From: QQVM01 sp035341855
Lineage (GTDB): Bacteria > Bacteroidota > Bacteroidia > AKYH767-A > 2013-40CM-41-45
Assembly: GCA_035341855.1 (NCBI GenBank)
Contig: DAOQWA010000002.1
Span: forward strand, 1-64,000
Length of the DNA: 64,000 nt
Direction of reading: 5' to 3'
The position numbers were made by a program, and so were the translations under genes. The stretch's first letter is position 1, and the number at the start of each line of letters is the position of its first letter. The notes under the pieces were generated by a model. It made no database searches. It had not been told where the DNA came from and saw only the letters and a list, made by a program, of their open reading frames with translations. Of this stretch, positions 26,868 through 36,942 are shown piece by piece.

Positions 26868-27380
26868 TTATAATTTTTCTAAAGCTGAATTAAAGCCTTT
26901 GGAACGACGCCAGGCCGACAATTGCGCCAGATGCATGGAAGAATGTTCAACGCACATAAAAGCTATCAGATCCCCTTGCGTCGGGAAATGTTCCTTAAAT
27001 CTCCAGCTAACCTCTCGATCCAGTTCTTCATCAGAAAGGGAAGATACAAGTTCAACAAGTGTATTCGTTCTCTTTCCGAGTAACTGCATTAACTCATTGA
27101 TAGGAGGGTATAGCTCAATATTATTCAAAGGAAGGGCAGGATCGCCGGGACCTTTTCTCCTAAATAGTTTTTCCCAATCTTCCGGAAAATCATAAGGCCG
27201 GCCAAGATATTTGATAGTTAGACTGAGTGCACTTAATATATGTCCTGTTGTAAACATTGGATGGTTTTCCAGTCCGGGACCTCCTGAATCGGCAAGCTGC
27301 TCTTCAGGTATTCCCTTCAACAATTCCTGAATATATTTCAGGTTAAACAACAAAGATCTTATGATATGCTGTCTCAGCAT
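26868..27380 (-). CDS. DinB-like superfamily protein
   Basis: A 170 aa four-helix protein. Metal-binding-type histidines are visible at FTTGHILSAL (near residue 50) and in the C-terminal CVEHSSMHLAQLSAWR, the arrangement of DinB/YfiT-type proteins, which bind zinc or nickel and are often thiol transferases. The exact role is unknown. No signal peptide. Located between the 111-aa hypothetical gene upstream and msrA downstream, all on the minus strand, with 34 bp and 93 bp gaps. Confidence 0.7.
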   Translation of the reverse strand: MLRQHIIRSLLFNLKYIQELLKGIPEEQLADSGGPGLENHPMFTTGHILSALSLTIKYLGRPYDFPEDWEKLFRRKGPGDPALPLNNIELYPPINELMQLLGKRTNTLVELVSSLSDEELDREVSWRFKEHFPTQGDLIAFMCVEHSSMHLAQLSAWRRSKGFNSALEKL

Positions 27381-27414
27381 GTCCGATTATTTTCAGAATA
27401 ATTTGCTATCGGAT

Positions 27415-27750
27415 TCACAAAGGTATATTTTCCAAACAAACCGGAATTGTCCCGTACAATCCTATCATCTCACCCGAGCCCTCAGCGAAAATCTCACCTT
27501 TTAATGCAAGTCCAAAAAGATCTGTATCAACATCATAAATGATCAGGTATCCCTCATCCGTTTTATCCGGTTCCAAATCAGCAACTACCCAAAAATCTTC
27601 ATAGTCCTGTGAAATAGGATTAAAAAAATTTCCTTCAAAGGGTTCTATGATACATTCATCAAATCTATCATACCAGACTTCCGGCCACTCGAACGAATCA
27701 CGTTCAGAAAGTTCTGCTTCAACAATTTTTTGAATATCCTTGGTTAACAT
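27415..27750 (-). CDS. Conserved hypothetical acidic protein
   Basis: A 111 aa acidic protein with no signal peptide or membrane segment. Aromatic-rich central region (FEWPEVWYDRFDECIIEPFEG, cut here for length at its first half) and a strand pattern (WVVADLEP, GYLIIYDVDTDLFGLAL) that suggests a small mixed alpha/beta domain. I do not recognise the family. The coding frame is sound: ATG start, no competing gene, codon use like neighbours. Same strand as the DinB-like gene, 34 bp upstream of it, so possibly one transcript. Confidence 0.5.
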   Translation of the reverse strand: MLTKDIQKIVEAELSERDSFEWPEVWYDRFDECIIEPFEGNFFNPISQDYEDFWVVADLEPDKTDEGYLIIYDVDTDLFGLALKGEIFAEGSGEMIGLYGTIPVCLENIPL

Positions 27751-27893
27751 TCTTTAAAATCAGTAATAAGTTAATTTACTAAATATCCTTGTAGATATTT
27801 CAATTGCAAAGATACTTGTGCGGAGTATATAAGATCTGATGGAAGGGGAATTTTTAAAAAATTTTAATCTGACAAAGAGAGAGCTATAACAGC

Positions 27894-28328
27894 TCAGTTC
27901 TTTAGAATTTTAAAATTTCCTTCAGCAAGGATTTTCTCCTTATCGTTATTGTTGGTAATCACGATTTTGTAAGTACCGGTGTCGAAAAAATTGACCGCAG
28001 TAAGAGCATACGTTGACGTTTTCTTTACGTCCAGTAATCTTTCATCTACCCATTCATCCTTTCCTGAACTCATTTTATATGCAGTAAAAACCAACTTATA
28101 TGCGTCAGGAAGTGATTCTGACGGAGTCACGTCGGCATAGAAAAGAACCTGAGTACCCTTATCTTCGATCATTACGAATTCATCCTTAGGTTCAGCCGGT
28201 TTAGGTTTACCGTAGCCAAATTTGCTGGATGCTGCGAGGTTGTCGGTTATGGTAAGTTTTGAGATCGTTTGTGCTTTAGAACTTTGCCATGCCGCAAGGA
28301 CAAAAATAAATGTGATGATCCTGATCAT
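27894..28328 (-). CDS. Secreted hypothetical protein
   Basis: About 144 aa from the ATG at 28328 (the frame extends to a TTG at 28361 but the signal peptide begins at MIRIITFIFVLAAW). A cleavable signal ending SKAQ is predicted. The mature part has strands LVFTAYKMSSG and YALTAVNFFDTGTYKIVITNNN that look like an immunoglobulin-like beta domain, with a Pro/Lys-rich patch before it (KPKPAEPKDE). No family recognised. Follows the methyltransferase gene after 36 bp on the same strand. Confidence 0.5.
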   Translation of the reverse strand: MIRIITFIFVLAAWQSSKAQTISKLTITDNLAASSKFGYGKPKPAEPKDEFVMIEDKGTQVLFYADVTPSESLPDAYKLVFTAYKMSSGKDEWVDERLLDVKKTSTYALTAVNFFDTGTYKIVITNNNDKEKILAEGNFKILKN

Positions 28329-28364
28329 AATTGAAATCCTAATTGTATACCAATTATACAAAAT

Positions 28365-29021
28365 TTAGATGGACGAAGCAACTGTAAAAAAGCTCTCTAA
28401 TTGCAATATTTCGCCATCAGGGCTCTTGACTTCTTCCCTCAAAGCCTTGCTGGAAGGGTCTTTGAAGCCACTCCCTAAAAGTAATTGGTCTATGTCGGCA
28501 GAATCATAAAGTGAAAAACCATACTGTGCAAATGGCAATTTCATCATACTTGATTTCGATCTGTATACCAAATATAGCTTTCCGTTTTTCCTGAGAACTC
28601 TTTTTAATTCCTGCAAGTATGCTTCGATCGGATCCCAAAAATAGATCGTATTTACGGCAATGACAATATCAAATGATTCGGCTTCAAAGTGCATCTTACG
28701 ACAGTCTCCTTCGGTGATGTCAACGACCTTGTTTTCAATCAATGAAAGATTGTTTTTAGTAGCTAATGCTACCATTTCCTTCGAATAATCTATTGCAGTA
28801 TATTTTAGTCCCTTTCCGGTAGAAACAATTTCAGCAATAAATTTTCCGTTTCCCGGACCAATCTCGAGTATGCAACTGTTATCTTTCACCTGAAGCATGC
28901 CCGAAAGCTCAAGATAAAGCATTTCATTTGCCCGAGCCATGAACTCTCCGATCTCAAATGCATTTTGTCCGTGTGGTCTTTGAAGTTGGGCAGCAATTTC
29001 TTTATCACTCAGGTTTAGCAT
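28365..29021 (-). CDS. Class I SAM-dependent methyltransferase
   Basis: A 218 aa cytosolic protein with the Rossmann-type methyltransferase core: motif I ILEIGPGNGKF (near residue 52), acidic YTAIDYS, and FDIVIAVNTIYFW as motif IV, followed by LKRVLRKNGKLYLVY. These resemble UbiE/COQ5-type and other small-molecule methyltransferases; the substrate is unknown. It starts inside the end of nhaA (17 bp overlap), so it is probably co-translated with it, but no functional link is evident. Confidence 0.82.
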   Translation of the reverse strand: MLNLSDKEIAAQLQRPHGQNAFEIGEFMARANEMLYLELSGMLQVKDNSCILEIGPGNGKFIAEIVSTGKGLKYTAIDYSKEMVALATKNNLSLIENKVVDITEGDCRKMHFEAESFDIVIAVNTIYFWDPIEAYLQELKRVLRKNGKLYLVYRSKSSMMKLPFAQYGFSLYDSADIDQLLLGSGFKDPSSKALREEVKSPDGEILQLESFFTVASSI

Positions 29022-30201
29022 TTGTAGAAGCTTTTAATAAAAAGAAACCAAGAATTCCTGCAAATAAAGAAGAGGTAAGTATAGCAAGCTTGGCATTGAA
29101 AATATATTCAGGATCATCAAAAGCAAGTACAGCAATAAAAATGGACATGGTAAAACCAATTCCTCCAATGAAACCAACACCTAACAATTGTTTAAGATTT
29201 GTTCCTTGAGGGATCCTGCTAACCTTAGTGTACAGAGCAAGCAGAATGAATCCGAATATACCAATAGGTTTACCAAGCAAAAGTCCTAATGATATACCAA
29301 GACTCTCTGAAGTCTGTAGTCGTTCTAAAAGGCCTGTTCCCAATACAATTGCTGTATTGGCCAATGCAAACAAAGGCATGATAAGGAAGTTTACAGGAGT
29401 ATGCAAAGCATGTTCAAGACGCAATAAGGGACTCTTGGTTTCAAATCCTCCAAGAGGTATAGTAAAGGCGAGAAGAACACCGGCAATAGTTGCATGAACA
29501 CCACTCATTAAAACAAAATACCATAATACTAATCCCACCAAAAGATAAGGGAATACATATTTTACCCTGAATCTGTTCATCACTATGAGAATCAGCAATG
29601 GGATGCATGTCATTGCGAGGTAATACAATGAAATGGATTTGGTATAAAATATTGCGATAACAGCAACTGCACCCAGATCATCGACTACAGCAAGTGCAGT
29701 AAGGAGAATTTTTAATGAAATTGGAACTCTATTTCCAAGAAGAGATAATATTCCAATTGCAAAGGCTATATCAGTCGCCATTGGAATTCCCCAACCTGAA
29801 GCTGTTGGTTCTCCGGCATTGAAGAAAAAATAGATTGACGCAGGTACGATCATCCCTCCAATGGCTGCTGCAAAAGGCAGCGATGCTCTCCTGAATGTAG
29901 ATAATTCGCCTTCGAATAACTCTCTTTTGATCTCCAGGCCTACCAATAAAAAAAAGATGGCCATTAATGCGTCATTTATAAAATGACCAATGCCCATGCT
30001 TAGATTAAAGTCAGAAAAATTTATACTCAGATCCTTATGCCAAAAATGAGTATAAGCATCTGAAAAAACCGAATTGGCCAAAATAAGTGAGCTAACCGTA
30101 CACAGAATCAGGAGGATACCGACAGCTTTCTGATTTTGAATAAATTCAGTGAATGCTTCCGAAAATATTGCACTTGTACGGATTATTCTTTTACGCACCA
30201 T
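29005..30201 (-). CDS. nhaA: Na+/H+ antiporter NhaA
   Basis: A 398 aa inner-membrane antiporter that exports Na+ or Li+ in exchange for protons. It carries the essential acidic pair in AVVDDLGAVA (D174, D175, equivalent to E. coli D163 and D164) and ATDIAF (D144, equivalent to D133). Around eleven hydrophobic helices; GLEIKRELFEGEL matches the family. ATG start at 30201. The methyltransferase gene overlaps its 3' end by 17 bp. Confidence 0.95.
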   Translation of the reverse strand: MVRKRIIRTSAIFSEAFTEFIQNQKAVGILLILCTVSSLILANSVFSDAYTHFWHKDLSINFSDFNLSMGIGHFINDALMAIFFLLVGLEIKRELFEGELSTFRRASLPFAAAIGGMIVPASIYFFFNAGEPTASGWGIPMATDIAFAIGILSLLGNRVPISLKILLTALAVVDDLGAVAVIAIFYTKSISLYYLAMTCIPLLILIVMNRFRVKYVFPYLLVGLVLWYFVLMSGVHATIAGVLLAFTIPLGGFETKSPLLRLEHALHTPVNFLIMPLFALANTAIVLGTGLLERLQTSESLGISLGLLLGKPIGIFGFILLALYTKVSRIPQGTNLKQLLGVGFIGGIGFTMSIFIAVLAFDDPEYIFNAKLAILTSSLFAGILGFFLLKASTNAKPE

Positions 30202-30280
30202 GAAGATAAAAATGAATGTGATTTGCTGCTAAGTTCTTAAAAAATGACAATAAATTGATCCAGGTCAGAAGAAAATGTTA

Positions 30281-31663
30281 TTATTTGATGAGTTCGCCTG
30301 ATAATTGTTTCAGATATGTTTCAGCATACTTAGCCTCAAAGCGCACATTCACCAATCTATACATGGATTCTTCAAAATTTCTTTGAGCTTCTTTTAATTC
30401 GAGAATATTGCTGCTGCCGGTTTTAAATCTCTGCTGAGATATTGCCAGAATTTCTTTTGCGGCAATAATATTTTCTTCTTCCAGTTTTAAGATCTCAAGA
30501 AGATTCATGAATTTTTCAAAAGCAGAAAGCACTTCAGCGCTTAGTACCTGATTTGAGTTTTCCAATTGAAGTCTGGCATTCAAAAGCTCCAAACGTGCAT
30601 TTTTAATCTGCGTGGAACGATTGAATCCGCCAAATAGTGGAAGGGTAGCAGTGACCCCATAATTCAAACCTTGATTTTTATTTTGACGAATAAATCCCGC
30701 ATCATTTTTACTGTCTGAATATGCATAACTGCCATTTAATTTGATCTCAGGCCATCTGTCTGCTACTTTTTCTTTTAATGAATATTCTGAAATCAAAATT
30801 TGCTGGATCCGGTATGATCTTATACTATTTTTAGCAAGAGAATTTTTTTTGAGGTCATCCAATGAAGGCCTGAATTTGATCTCGACAGTGTCAGAGACTA
30901 TAAATTCATTGTCAGGCGAATTTCCAATCAAACGATTAAGTTCAATTTTGGCATCCTTCAGAACAGATTTTTGTTTTTGTTCTGCCGAAAGCTTTGCATT
31001 GAGATTAGTCTTGATATGAAGCAGATCCAACTTAGCACCGGAACCGTTTGAAAATCTTCTTTCTGCCAATAGAACCTGTTCACGTGCATATACAATTTCT
31101 TCACGAATACTCTTTAATAGCTGCTGCTGCCTTGTTATTTCGTAATAAGACCGGGTAACCTGAAGAATGATGTCTTCCATTTGGATTTTCAACTCGTACT
31201 TACCTTGCTCTGATAAAGCTGATAATTTTCTTTTACTGCTAAACATCTTAAAGCCATCGAAGATAGTCCAATCCAGACTGAGATCAGCATTTAGGTTTTC
31301 GTTGATCGCACCTGTTCTATCCACTACTTCACCATTGGAGTAGAGTTGTTTTGTTGTGTTGTCTGCATGAGAATAACTTCCATTGACACTTAGGTCGGGA
31401 AGCATTCCTGCCTCGCCAATGTGATCCCTGTTGTCAAGCATCTTACTTATATTTCTCGATATCTGAACATCAAAATTTTTCTCTAAGGCTAAAGTCACAG
31501 CATTCTCAATAGTAAGAGTTGAATCCTGAGCCGCAGATCCTAAGGACAGTAAGAAGAAAAGCAAAATCAAAATATAAGACAATATCAATCTCGCCCCGGA
31601 TGAAATTTGATGTGCTTCTTCACAAGGAAAAATATCAATAGATCTGATTGAACTACTCTCCAT
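30281..31663 (-). CDS. TolC-family outer-membrane efflux protein
   Basis: Outer-membrane channel of a tripartite efflux pump, 460 aa. The start is at the end of the RND gene (11 bp overlap), which suggests coupling. A possible signal peptide (LSYILILLFFLLSLGSAAQD) sits about 27 residues in, preceded by an unusual hydrophilic leader, so the true start may be later. Two coiled-coil-rich OEP repeats follow: the first with LTIENAVTLALEKNFDVQI, the second with NQGLNYGVTATLPLFGGFNR and RFKTGSSNILELKEAQRNF. It forms the third component with the adaptor and RND genes upstream. Confidence 0.9.
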   Translation of the reverse strand: MESSSIRSIDIFPCEEAHQISSGARLILSYILILLFFLLSLGSAAQDSTLTIENAVTLALEKNFDVQISRNISKMLDNRDHIGEAGMLPDLSVNGSYSHADNTTKQLYSNGEVVDRTGAINENLNADLSLDWTIFDGFKMFSSKRKLSALSEQGKYELKIQMEDIILQVTRSYYEITRQQQLLKSIREEIVYAREQVLLAERRFSNGSGAKLDLLHIKTNLNAKLSAEQKQKSVLKDAKIELNRLIGNSPDNEFIVSDTVEIKFRPSLDDLKKNSLAKNSIRSYRIQQILISEYSLKEKVADRWPEIKLNGSYAYSDSKNDAGFIRQNKNQGLNYGVTATLPLFGGFNRSTQIKNARLELLNARLQLENSNQVLSAEVLSAFEKFMNLLEILKLEEENIIAAKEILAISQQRFKTGSSNILELKEAQRNFEESMYRLVNVRFEAKYAETYLKQLSGELIK

Positions 31664-34600
31664 AAATTTTTTTCTTATTCGAAATGAAAGTATACATCGC
31701 GGGAATCACGTAGAGTGTGAGTACAAGTGAAAAGACCAATCCACCAACAACTGCAATCCCCATAGGCATTCTACTCTGTGCTCCGTTTCCGAGTCCAATG
31801 GCAATAGGTAAAGCTCCAAGAATTGTCGCAAAACTTGTCATCAGAATTGGTCTTAATCTTAAGGTTGCAGCTTCTATCACAGCAGTATCAATACTTTTAC
31901 CTAAAGCTTTCTGTTTGTTAGCAAACTCTACGATCAATATTCCATTTTTCGTTACCAGCCCGATGAGCATAATCATTCCAATCTGGCTAAAGATATTCAG
32001 AGTCTGGTTGAACATCCATAGAGTAAATACTGCCCCTCCAAGTGCAAGTGGTACCGTTAACATGATAATAACAGGATCGATGAAGCTTTCAAATTGAGCT
32101 GCAAGGATCAAATAGATCAATACCAATGCAAGGATAAATGCAAACAGTATGTTGGTATTGCTTTCCGCATAATCTCTTGATGGCCCTGTTAATTCTGTCT
32201 GAAAAGATTGGTCCAGTGTCTTAGTCGCAATTCGATTCATGGCCTCAATGCCGTCACCAATTGTTTTTCCCGGTGCAAGACCTGCTGAGATGGTTGCTGA
32301 TTTGTAACGATCATGGTGGTAGAGTTGAGGTGGACTACTTTCCTCATTAATGCTGACGAGATTATCCATCTGAATCAATTCCCCCTCATTATTCCGTACA
32401 TACAATGATTTAAGATCCAAAGGTTCATCACGGTTAATTCTGTCAGCCTGAAGCACTACTTCATACTGTTTTCCTTGCATGCTAAAGTATGAGATCCTGC
32501 TACCACTGTATGCAAGTTGCAGCGTTTGTGCAATGTCTCTGACTGAGATTCCAAGAGTGCTGGCACGTTCACGGTTAATGTGAACAAATAGTTCCGGCTT
32601 ATTAAATTTCAGATTCACATCAACACCCTGGAAGGTCGGATCCTGATAAGCTTCTTCAAGAAAACCGGGCAATTGTTCTTTGATCTTTTCAAAAGTTGGG
32701 TTCTGTATTACATATTGCACAGGCAATCCACCTCTTGAAATTCCACCGACGCTGATAGTTTGTTCCTGTATCACAAATGCTTTTCCTTCGGGAAAAGTCC
32801 TTAGCTGCTTACTCAAATAGTCTGCAATTTCTTGTTGTGAACGAACCCGGTCTTTTGATTCTATTAATGTCAATCTTGAGAATCCGGAATTCACTGCACC
32901 GGATCCCGAAAATGAAGGCGCAGTAACGGTGAGCATAACCCTTTTTTCAGGTAAAGAATCTGTGACAAACTTGCTTATCCGATCCATATAGGAATCCATA
33001 TACTCATAGGAAGTGCCTTCTGGTGCAGACACAGCCAATCGTACCCAATTGCGATCCTCCAGCGGAGCCAGCTCCGATTGAAGAAGTGAACCAAAACCGA
33101 AGATCATTGCGATTGGAAGGAGCAGTAGTAGTACCGACCATCTTCTTTTCTTCATGAAATTAGTAAGTGATCGGCGATAGCTGTCATTCATCCTCTGGAA
33201 AAACGGCTCTGTTCTATGATAGAACTTTGAATGACCTTTATTCTTTCTGGTCAAAATAACATTCAGAACAGGCGTGAGTGTAAGAGAAACAAATGCAGAA
33301 ATAAGTATGGCACCTGCCATGACTATTCCAAACTCTCTGAATAACCTACCAACAAATCCCTCCAAAAAAATGATTGGCAGAAAGACTACAGCCAGAGTGA
33401 TTGATGTTGAAATAACTGCAAAAAATATTTCATTTGAACCTTCTCTTGCAGCATCAAGGGGCTTCATTCCTGCTTCAAGCTTCTTGTAGATATTTTCTGT
33501 CACGACAATACCATCATCAACCACCAGTCCGGTGGCCAATACAATAGCAAGCAAGGTTAGAATGTTAATAGAAAAGCCTGCAAGGTACATGATGAAAAAT
33601 GCACCTATCAATGATACAGGTATATCTATCAATGGACGAAGGGCTATCAACCAATCTCTGAAGAAAAGGAAAATGATCAATACAACCAGAATAAAGGCAA
33701 TCAGTAAAGTTTCCCCAACTTCTGCAATTGATTGCCTGACAAATAAAGTCTTGTCCAGTGCAATATTCAAGGTGAAATCTTTAGGGAGATCAATCTTCAA
33801 TTGCTCGTAGCGTTTATAAAACTCGTCTGCTATCTCAATGTAATTGGAACCGGGCTGCGGTACAATGGCAAGTCCGATCATTGGAGTGCCGCTTTCTTTC
33901 AGGATCGTTTCTTCATTCACTGTCCCAAGAACTGCATATCCAACTTCTTTTAATCTAACGGTCTGTTCACCGTTCGAAGATATAATGAGGTCATTAAAAT
34001 CTGCTTCTGTACTTAAGCGTCCAATGGTTTTAACCATTAGTTCGGTAGTATTTCCGGCTAACTTTCCTGCCGGCAACTCGACATTTTCTCTCTGAATGGC
34101 TTGTTCGACATCCAGGGTACTTAGTTTGTATGCATTTAACTTCTGTGGATCTAACCTGATACGCATAGCGTACTTTTTCTCACCCCATATTTGGACCGTA
34201 CTCACTCCGGGAATAGTTTGCAGTCTCTCAAGAATAATATTGGCTGCATAATCACTCACTTCAAGTTGTGTCCTTGTATTGCTCACAACAGTCATTGAAA
34301 TGATAGCATCGCTATTAGCATCAGCCTTGGTGACCACAGGAGGAGCATCTATATCCTGAGGTAGTTGACGTAATGCTTGAGAAACTTTGTCCCTTACATC
34401 ATTAGCTGATGCCTCAAGATCAGATTCCAGTCCGAACTCAACAGTTATCACACTTGTTCCCTGATTACTTGCTGAGGAAATTGATCTAATTCCAGCTATA
34501 CCATTAATGGCTTTTTCTAATGGTTCTGTAATTTGTGATTCAATGATCTCTGCGTTGGCACCTGTATAATTAGTCCTGACAGTGATTACCGGTGGATCAA

Positions 34601-34718
34601 GTGAAGGGTACTCCCTGACCCCTAAAAAGTCAAAGCCAATAAGTCCAAATAGCAAGATGATGATCGAAACCACCATTGCCAGAACAGGTCTTTTTAAACT
34701 TATTGAAGAGAGACTCAT
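31653..34718 (-). CDS. RND efflux transporter, HAE-1/AcrB-like inner-membrane pump
   Basis: A 1021 aa proton-driven pump, full family length. N-terminal SLSSISLKRPVLAMV with the first helix, followed by the porter domain. The TM4 acidic pair appears in GLVVDDGIVVTENIY, and the second half carries IGLVTKNGILIVEF with the TM10 lysine, the residues used for proton relay in AcrB. The substrate is unknown; RND pumps of this group export lipophilic drugs, dyes and bile acids. The adaptor gene starts upstream with a 19 bp gap and the TolC gene overlaps its end. Confidence 0.95.
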   Translation of the reverse strand: MSLSSISLKRPVLAMVVSIIILLFGLIGFDFLGVREYPSLDPPVITVRTNYTGANAEIIESQITEPLEKAINGIAGIRSISSASNQGTSVITVEFGLESDLEASANDVRDKVSQALRQLPQDIDAPPVVTKADANSDAIISMTVVSNTRTQLEVSDYAANIILERLQTIPGVSTVQIWGEKKYAMRIRLDPQKLNAYKLSTLDVEQAIQRENVELPAGKLAGNTTELMVKTIGRLSTEADFNDLIISSNGEQTVRLKEVGYAVLGTVNEETILKESGTPMIGLAIVPQPGSNYIEIADEFYKRYEQLKIDLPKDFTLNIALDKTLFVRQSIAEVGETLLIAFILVVLIIFLFFRDWLIALRPLIDIPVSLIGAFFIMYLAGFSINILTLLAIVLATGLVVDDGIVVTENIYKKLEAGMKPLDAAREGSNEIFFAVISTSITLAVVFLPIIFLEGFVGRLFREFGIVMAGAILISAFVSLTLTPVLNVILTRKNKGHSKFYHRTEPFFQRMNDSYRRSLTNFMKKRRWSVLLLLLPIAMIFGFGSLLQSELAPLEDRNWVRLAVSAPEGTSYEYMDSYMDRISKFVTDSLPEKRVMLTVTAPSFSGSGAVNSGFSRLTLIESKDRVRSQQEIADYLSKQLRTFPEGKAFVIQEQTISVGGISRGGLPVQYVIQNPTFEKIKEQLPGFLEEAYQDPTFQGVDVNLKFNKPELFVHINRERASTLGISVRDIAQTLQLAYSGSRISYFSMQGKQYEVVLQADRINRDEPLDLKSLYVRNNEGELIQMDNLVSINEESSPPQLYHHDRYKSATISAGLAPGKTIGDGIEAMNRIATKTLDQSFQTELTGPSRDYAESNTNILFAFILALVLIYLILAAQFESFIDPVIIMLTVPLALGGAVFTLWMFNQTLNIFSQIGMIMLIGLVTKNGILIVEFANKQKALGKSIDTAVIEAATLRLRPILMTSFATILGALPIAIGLGNGAQSRMPMGIAVVGGLVFSLVLTLYVIPAMYTFISNKKKIYGE

Positions 34719-34736
34719 TAAATAAAAATTGTTCTG

Positions 34737-35801
34737 TTAATTGATTGTGACCTTCACCGGCATGTCCGGTCTCAACTGCATTATTCCATCGATGAGTACA
34801 GTGTCGCCGGGCTGAATTCCCGAAGTGATCTGAACAGTTGAATCATTTCTGATCCCAATTTCGACCTTGCCGGGTTTGGCGAGTCCGTTACGAAGTACAA
34901 AAAGTTTATATCCTTTTAACTCAGGTATAATTGCTTGTGATGGGATCATAAGAGCATCCGGAATGGTACGTAAGGGTACATTAACTGATGCAAAAGAGCC
35001 GGGAGATAATTTCCCATCAGGGTTTGCAGCCTTTGCTCTCATAATGAGAGAACGTGTTTCAGGATCTACCTTTGGTTCTTTAGCATAAATGCCGGCAGTA
35101 AATGTTGTGTTAGATGATTGCAGTGTGAACGAAACTTCCTGACTAACACTAATCATGGATAAATATTTTTCCGGAACTGAAAATTCAAGTTTTATAGGAC
35201 TTATATCTTGCAGACTAACAATGGCGGAATACTGCGGAAGATATGCACCTTCATTGACTTGTTGAAGTCCGAGGACTCCCGAAAAAGGAGCTCTGATTTC
35301 AGTTTTCGAAATTTGAACCTGGAGGAGTGATATTTCCGCTTTTACAAGTTGCAAGGCATTTAAGGCTCTGTCGTATTCCTCTTTACTGACACCATCGACA
35401 ATGAGGAGATCTTTTTGTCTGCCTTCAACAAGTTCATTGAGATCTTCCTCAAGCCTAAGTTTTGTTAGGCGGGCTCTCAAGTCATCATCATTGATTTTCG
35501 CAAGAAGTTCTCCTTCCCTGACGAAGGCACCTTCATTGAAATAAATTTTATCCAGTTTTCCGGCTATTTCATTTCTAATAAGGATTTCCTGGTTTGAAAG
35601 AAGTGAGCCTGTTACATTAATATTGTCAGTTATGGCAGATGCCCGGGATACAAACCCATTAACCAGCATTGCGGGTTTATTTCCCGATCGGTTGCCGGTT
35701 GCTGTTTTGTTTTCAGGTGTGTTACACTTATTAATGTAAAGCACGACAGCAATAAAAACGATGGCAAGAAAGAATAATATTTTTCCCGGTTTCATAATCA
35801 T
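34737..35801 (-). CDS. RND periplasmic adaptor (membrane fusion protein)
   Basis: A 354 aa adaptor, joining the inner-membrane pump to the outer-membrane channel. N-terminal signal or anchor helix (FFLAIVFIAVVLYI). The barrel-sandwich halves are seen as ILIRNEIAGKLDKIYFNEGAFVREGELLAKI and ISKTEIRAPFSGVLGLQQVNEGAYL around a short alpha hairpin (only parts quoted here for length), followed by beta-barrel and membrane-proximal domains ending VDGIMQLRPDMPVKV. First gene of the adaptor-RND-TolC operon. Two in-frame ATGs (35801 and 35795) are possible starts. Confidence 0.92.
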   Translation of the reverse strand: MIMKPGKILFFLAIVFIAVVLYINKCNTPENKTATGNRSGNKPAMLVNGFVSRASAITDNINVTGSLLSNQEILIRNEIAGKLDKIYFNEGAFVREGELLAKINDDDLRARLTKLRLEEDLNELVEGRQKDLLIVDGVSKEEYDRALNALQLVKAEISLLQVQISKTEIRAPFSGVLGLQQVNEGAYLPQYSAIVSLQDISPIKLEFSVPEKYLSMISVSQEVSFTLQSSNTTFTAGIYAKEPKVDPETRSLIMRAKAANPDGKLSPGSFASVNVPLRTIPDALMIPSQAIIPELKGYKLFVLRNGLAKPGKVEIGIRNDSTVQITSGIQPGDTVLIDGIMQLRPDMPVKVTIN

Positions 35802-35856
35802 TAATAAATAAACAAAAAAATACGAGCCCGGAAGAAACTACTTTCTTACAACAATA

Positions 35857-36942
35857 TTAATCAACCCAATCAGCGATGAATAGATTTGTGTCCCGGGTAC
35901 CTCCATTATTCCTGTTGCTCGAAAATACGATTTTCTTTCCATCAGGTGAAAAAACAGGAAAAGCTGCAAAAACTTTGTCGAAGGTAATCTGCTCAAGATC
36001 ACTCCCGTCTAAATTACACATCCACAAATTAAAATTATACCCTTTGCTGAGGTGATTGCTGGAAAAAATTATTTTCTTTCCATCCGGCGAAAAGAATGGT
36101 GCCCAATTTGCTCCACCCAGATTAGTAACTTTTTTCAGATCTGAACCATCAACATTGCAAGTATACAATTCCATATTTGTAGGCATCACGAGGTCTTGTG
36201 CCAAAAGTTCTTTGTATTCTTGGATCTCAGCTTCGGTTTTCGGCCTGGACGAACGAAAGACAAGTTTTTTTCCGTCAGGTGAGAAGAAAGCACCACCATC
36301 ATATCCCAGTTCATGTGTGATTTGCTTAACATTATTACCGTAGGCATCCATTGTGTAAAGTTCTAAATCACCGCTGCGTGTAGATGTAAAAACAATATTC
36401 TTTCCATCGGGACTTACGGTTGCTTCTGCATCATAGCCATCTTCTGTTGTTAGTTGTCGCACTATGTTTCCATTGAGATCAGCTACAACAATATCAAAGG
36501 AAGGATACAATGCCCAAACGTATTTGTGGTCAGCACGAGGCGCAGGTTTAGGAGGGCAATTGGGACCACCCATATGTGTCGTAGCATAGAGTATCAAACT
36601 ATCTCCGCCAAGAAAGTAAGAGCACGTTGTTCTGCCTTTTCCGGTACTCACCATAACAGGCGCAAAAGAATCAATTGGTGAATAAAAGATCTGATCGCAT
36701 TCTGCATTCAATTTCGGATTAGTAGCTTGAAAAACAAGCATCTGACTATCAAAGCTATAGTATGCTTCAGCATTATCACCACCAAAAGTCAATTGGCGAA
36801 TATTTTTTAAGTGTTTCTCACCTTCGAAGTGTATGACCGTATCAGATGCCTGCGCAGGACCACCGGCATTGTTCAGATCATGAGCAGTGCCGAAATAAGC
36901 AAGTATCAATAAGAGGAAGATGTTGGAGCAGGTCTTTTTCAT
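35857..36942 (-). CDS. TolB-like PD40 beta-propeller protein
   Basis: A 361 aa exported protein with a signal peptide (residues 1-20). It is built of PD40/TolB repeats with the repeating pattern SPDGKxIxFxSxR: ATVSPDGKNIVFTSTRS, FSPDGKKLVFRSSR, FSPDGKKIIFSSN and FSPDGKKIVFSSNRN, plus less regular early blades. No catalytic triad of prolyl peptidases is present, so it is a binding or structural propeller. Located just upstream of the efflux operon on the same strand (56 bp). Candidate -33/-7 elements lie shortly upstream of its ATG but are not clear. Confidence 0.8.
   Translation of the reverse strand: MKKTCSNIFLLLILAYFGTAHDLNNAGGPAQASDTVIHFEGEKHLKNIRQLTFGGDNAEAYYSFDSQMLVFQATNPKLNAECDQIFYSPIDSFAPVMVSTGKGRTTCSYFLGGDSLILYATTHMGGPNCPPKPAPRADHKYVWALYPSFDIVVADLNGNIVRQLTTEDGYDAEATVSPDGKNIVFTSTRSGDLELYTMDAYGNNVKQITHELGYDGGAFFSPDGKKLVFRSSRPKTEAEIQEYKELLAQDLVMPTNMELYTCNVDGSDLKKVTNLGGANWAPFFSPDGKKIIFSSNHLSKGYNFNLWMCNLDGSDLEQITFDKVFAAFPVFSPDGKKIVFSSNRNNGGTRDTNLFIADWVD

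Noticed and set aside
27878..27892. Hairpin GAGCT-ATAAC-AGCTC near the end of the secreted hypothetical gene as a terminator
   Set aside because: The stem is only 5 bp and no T-tract follows it on the minus strand.
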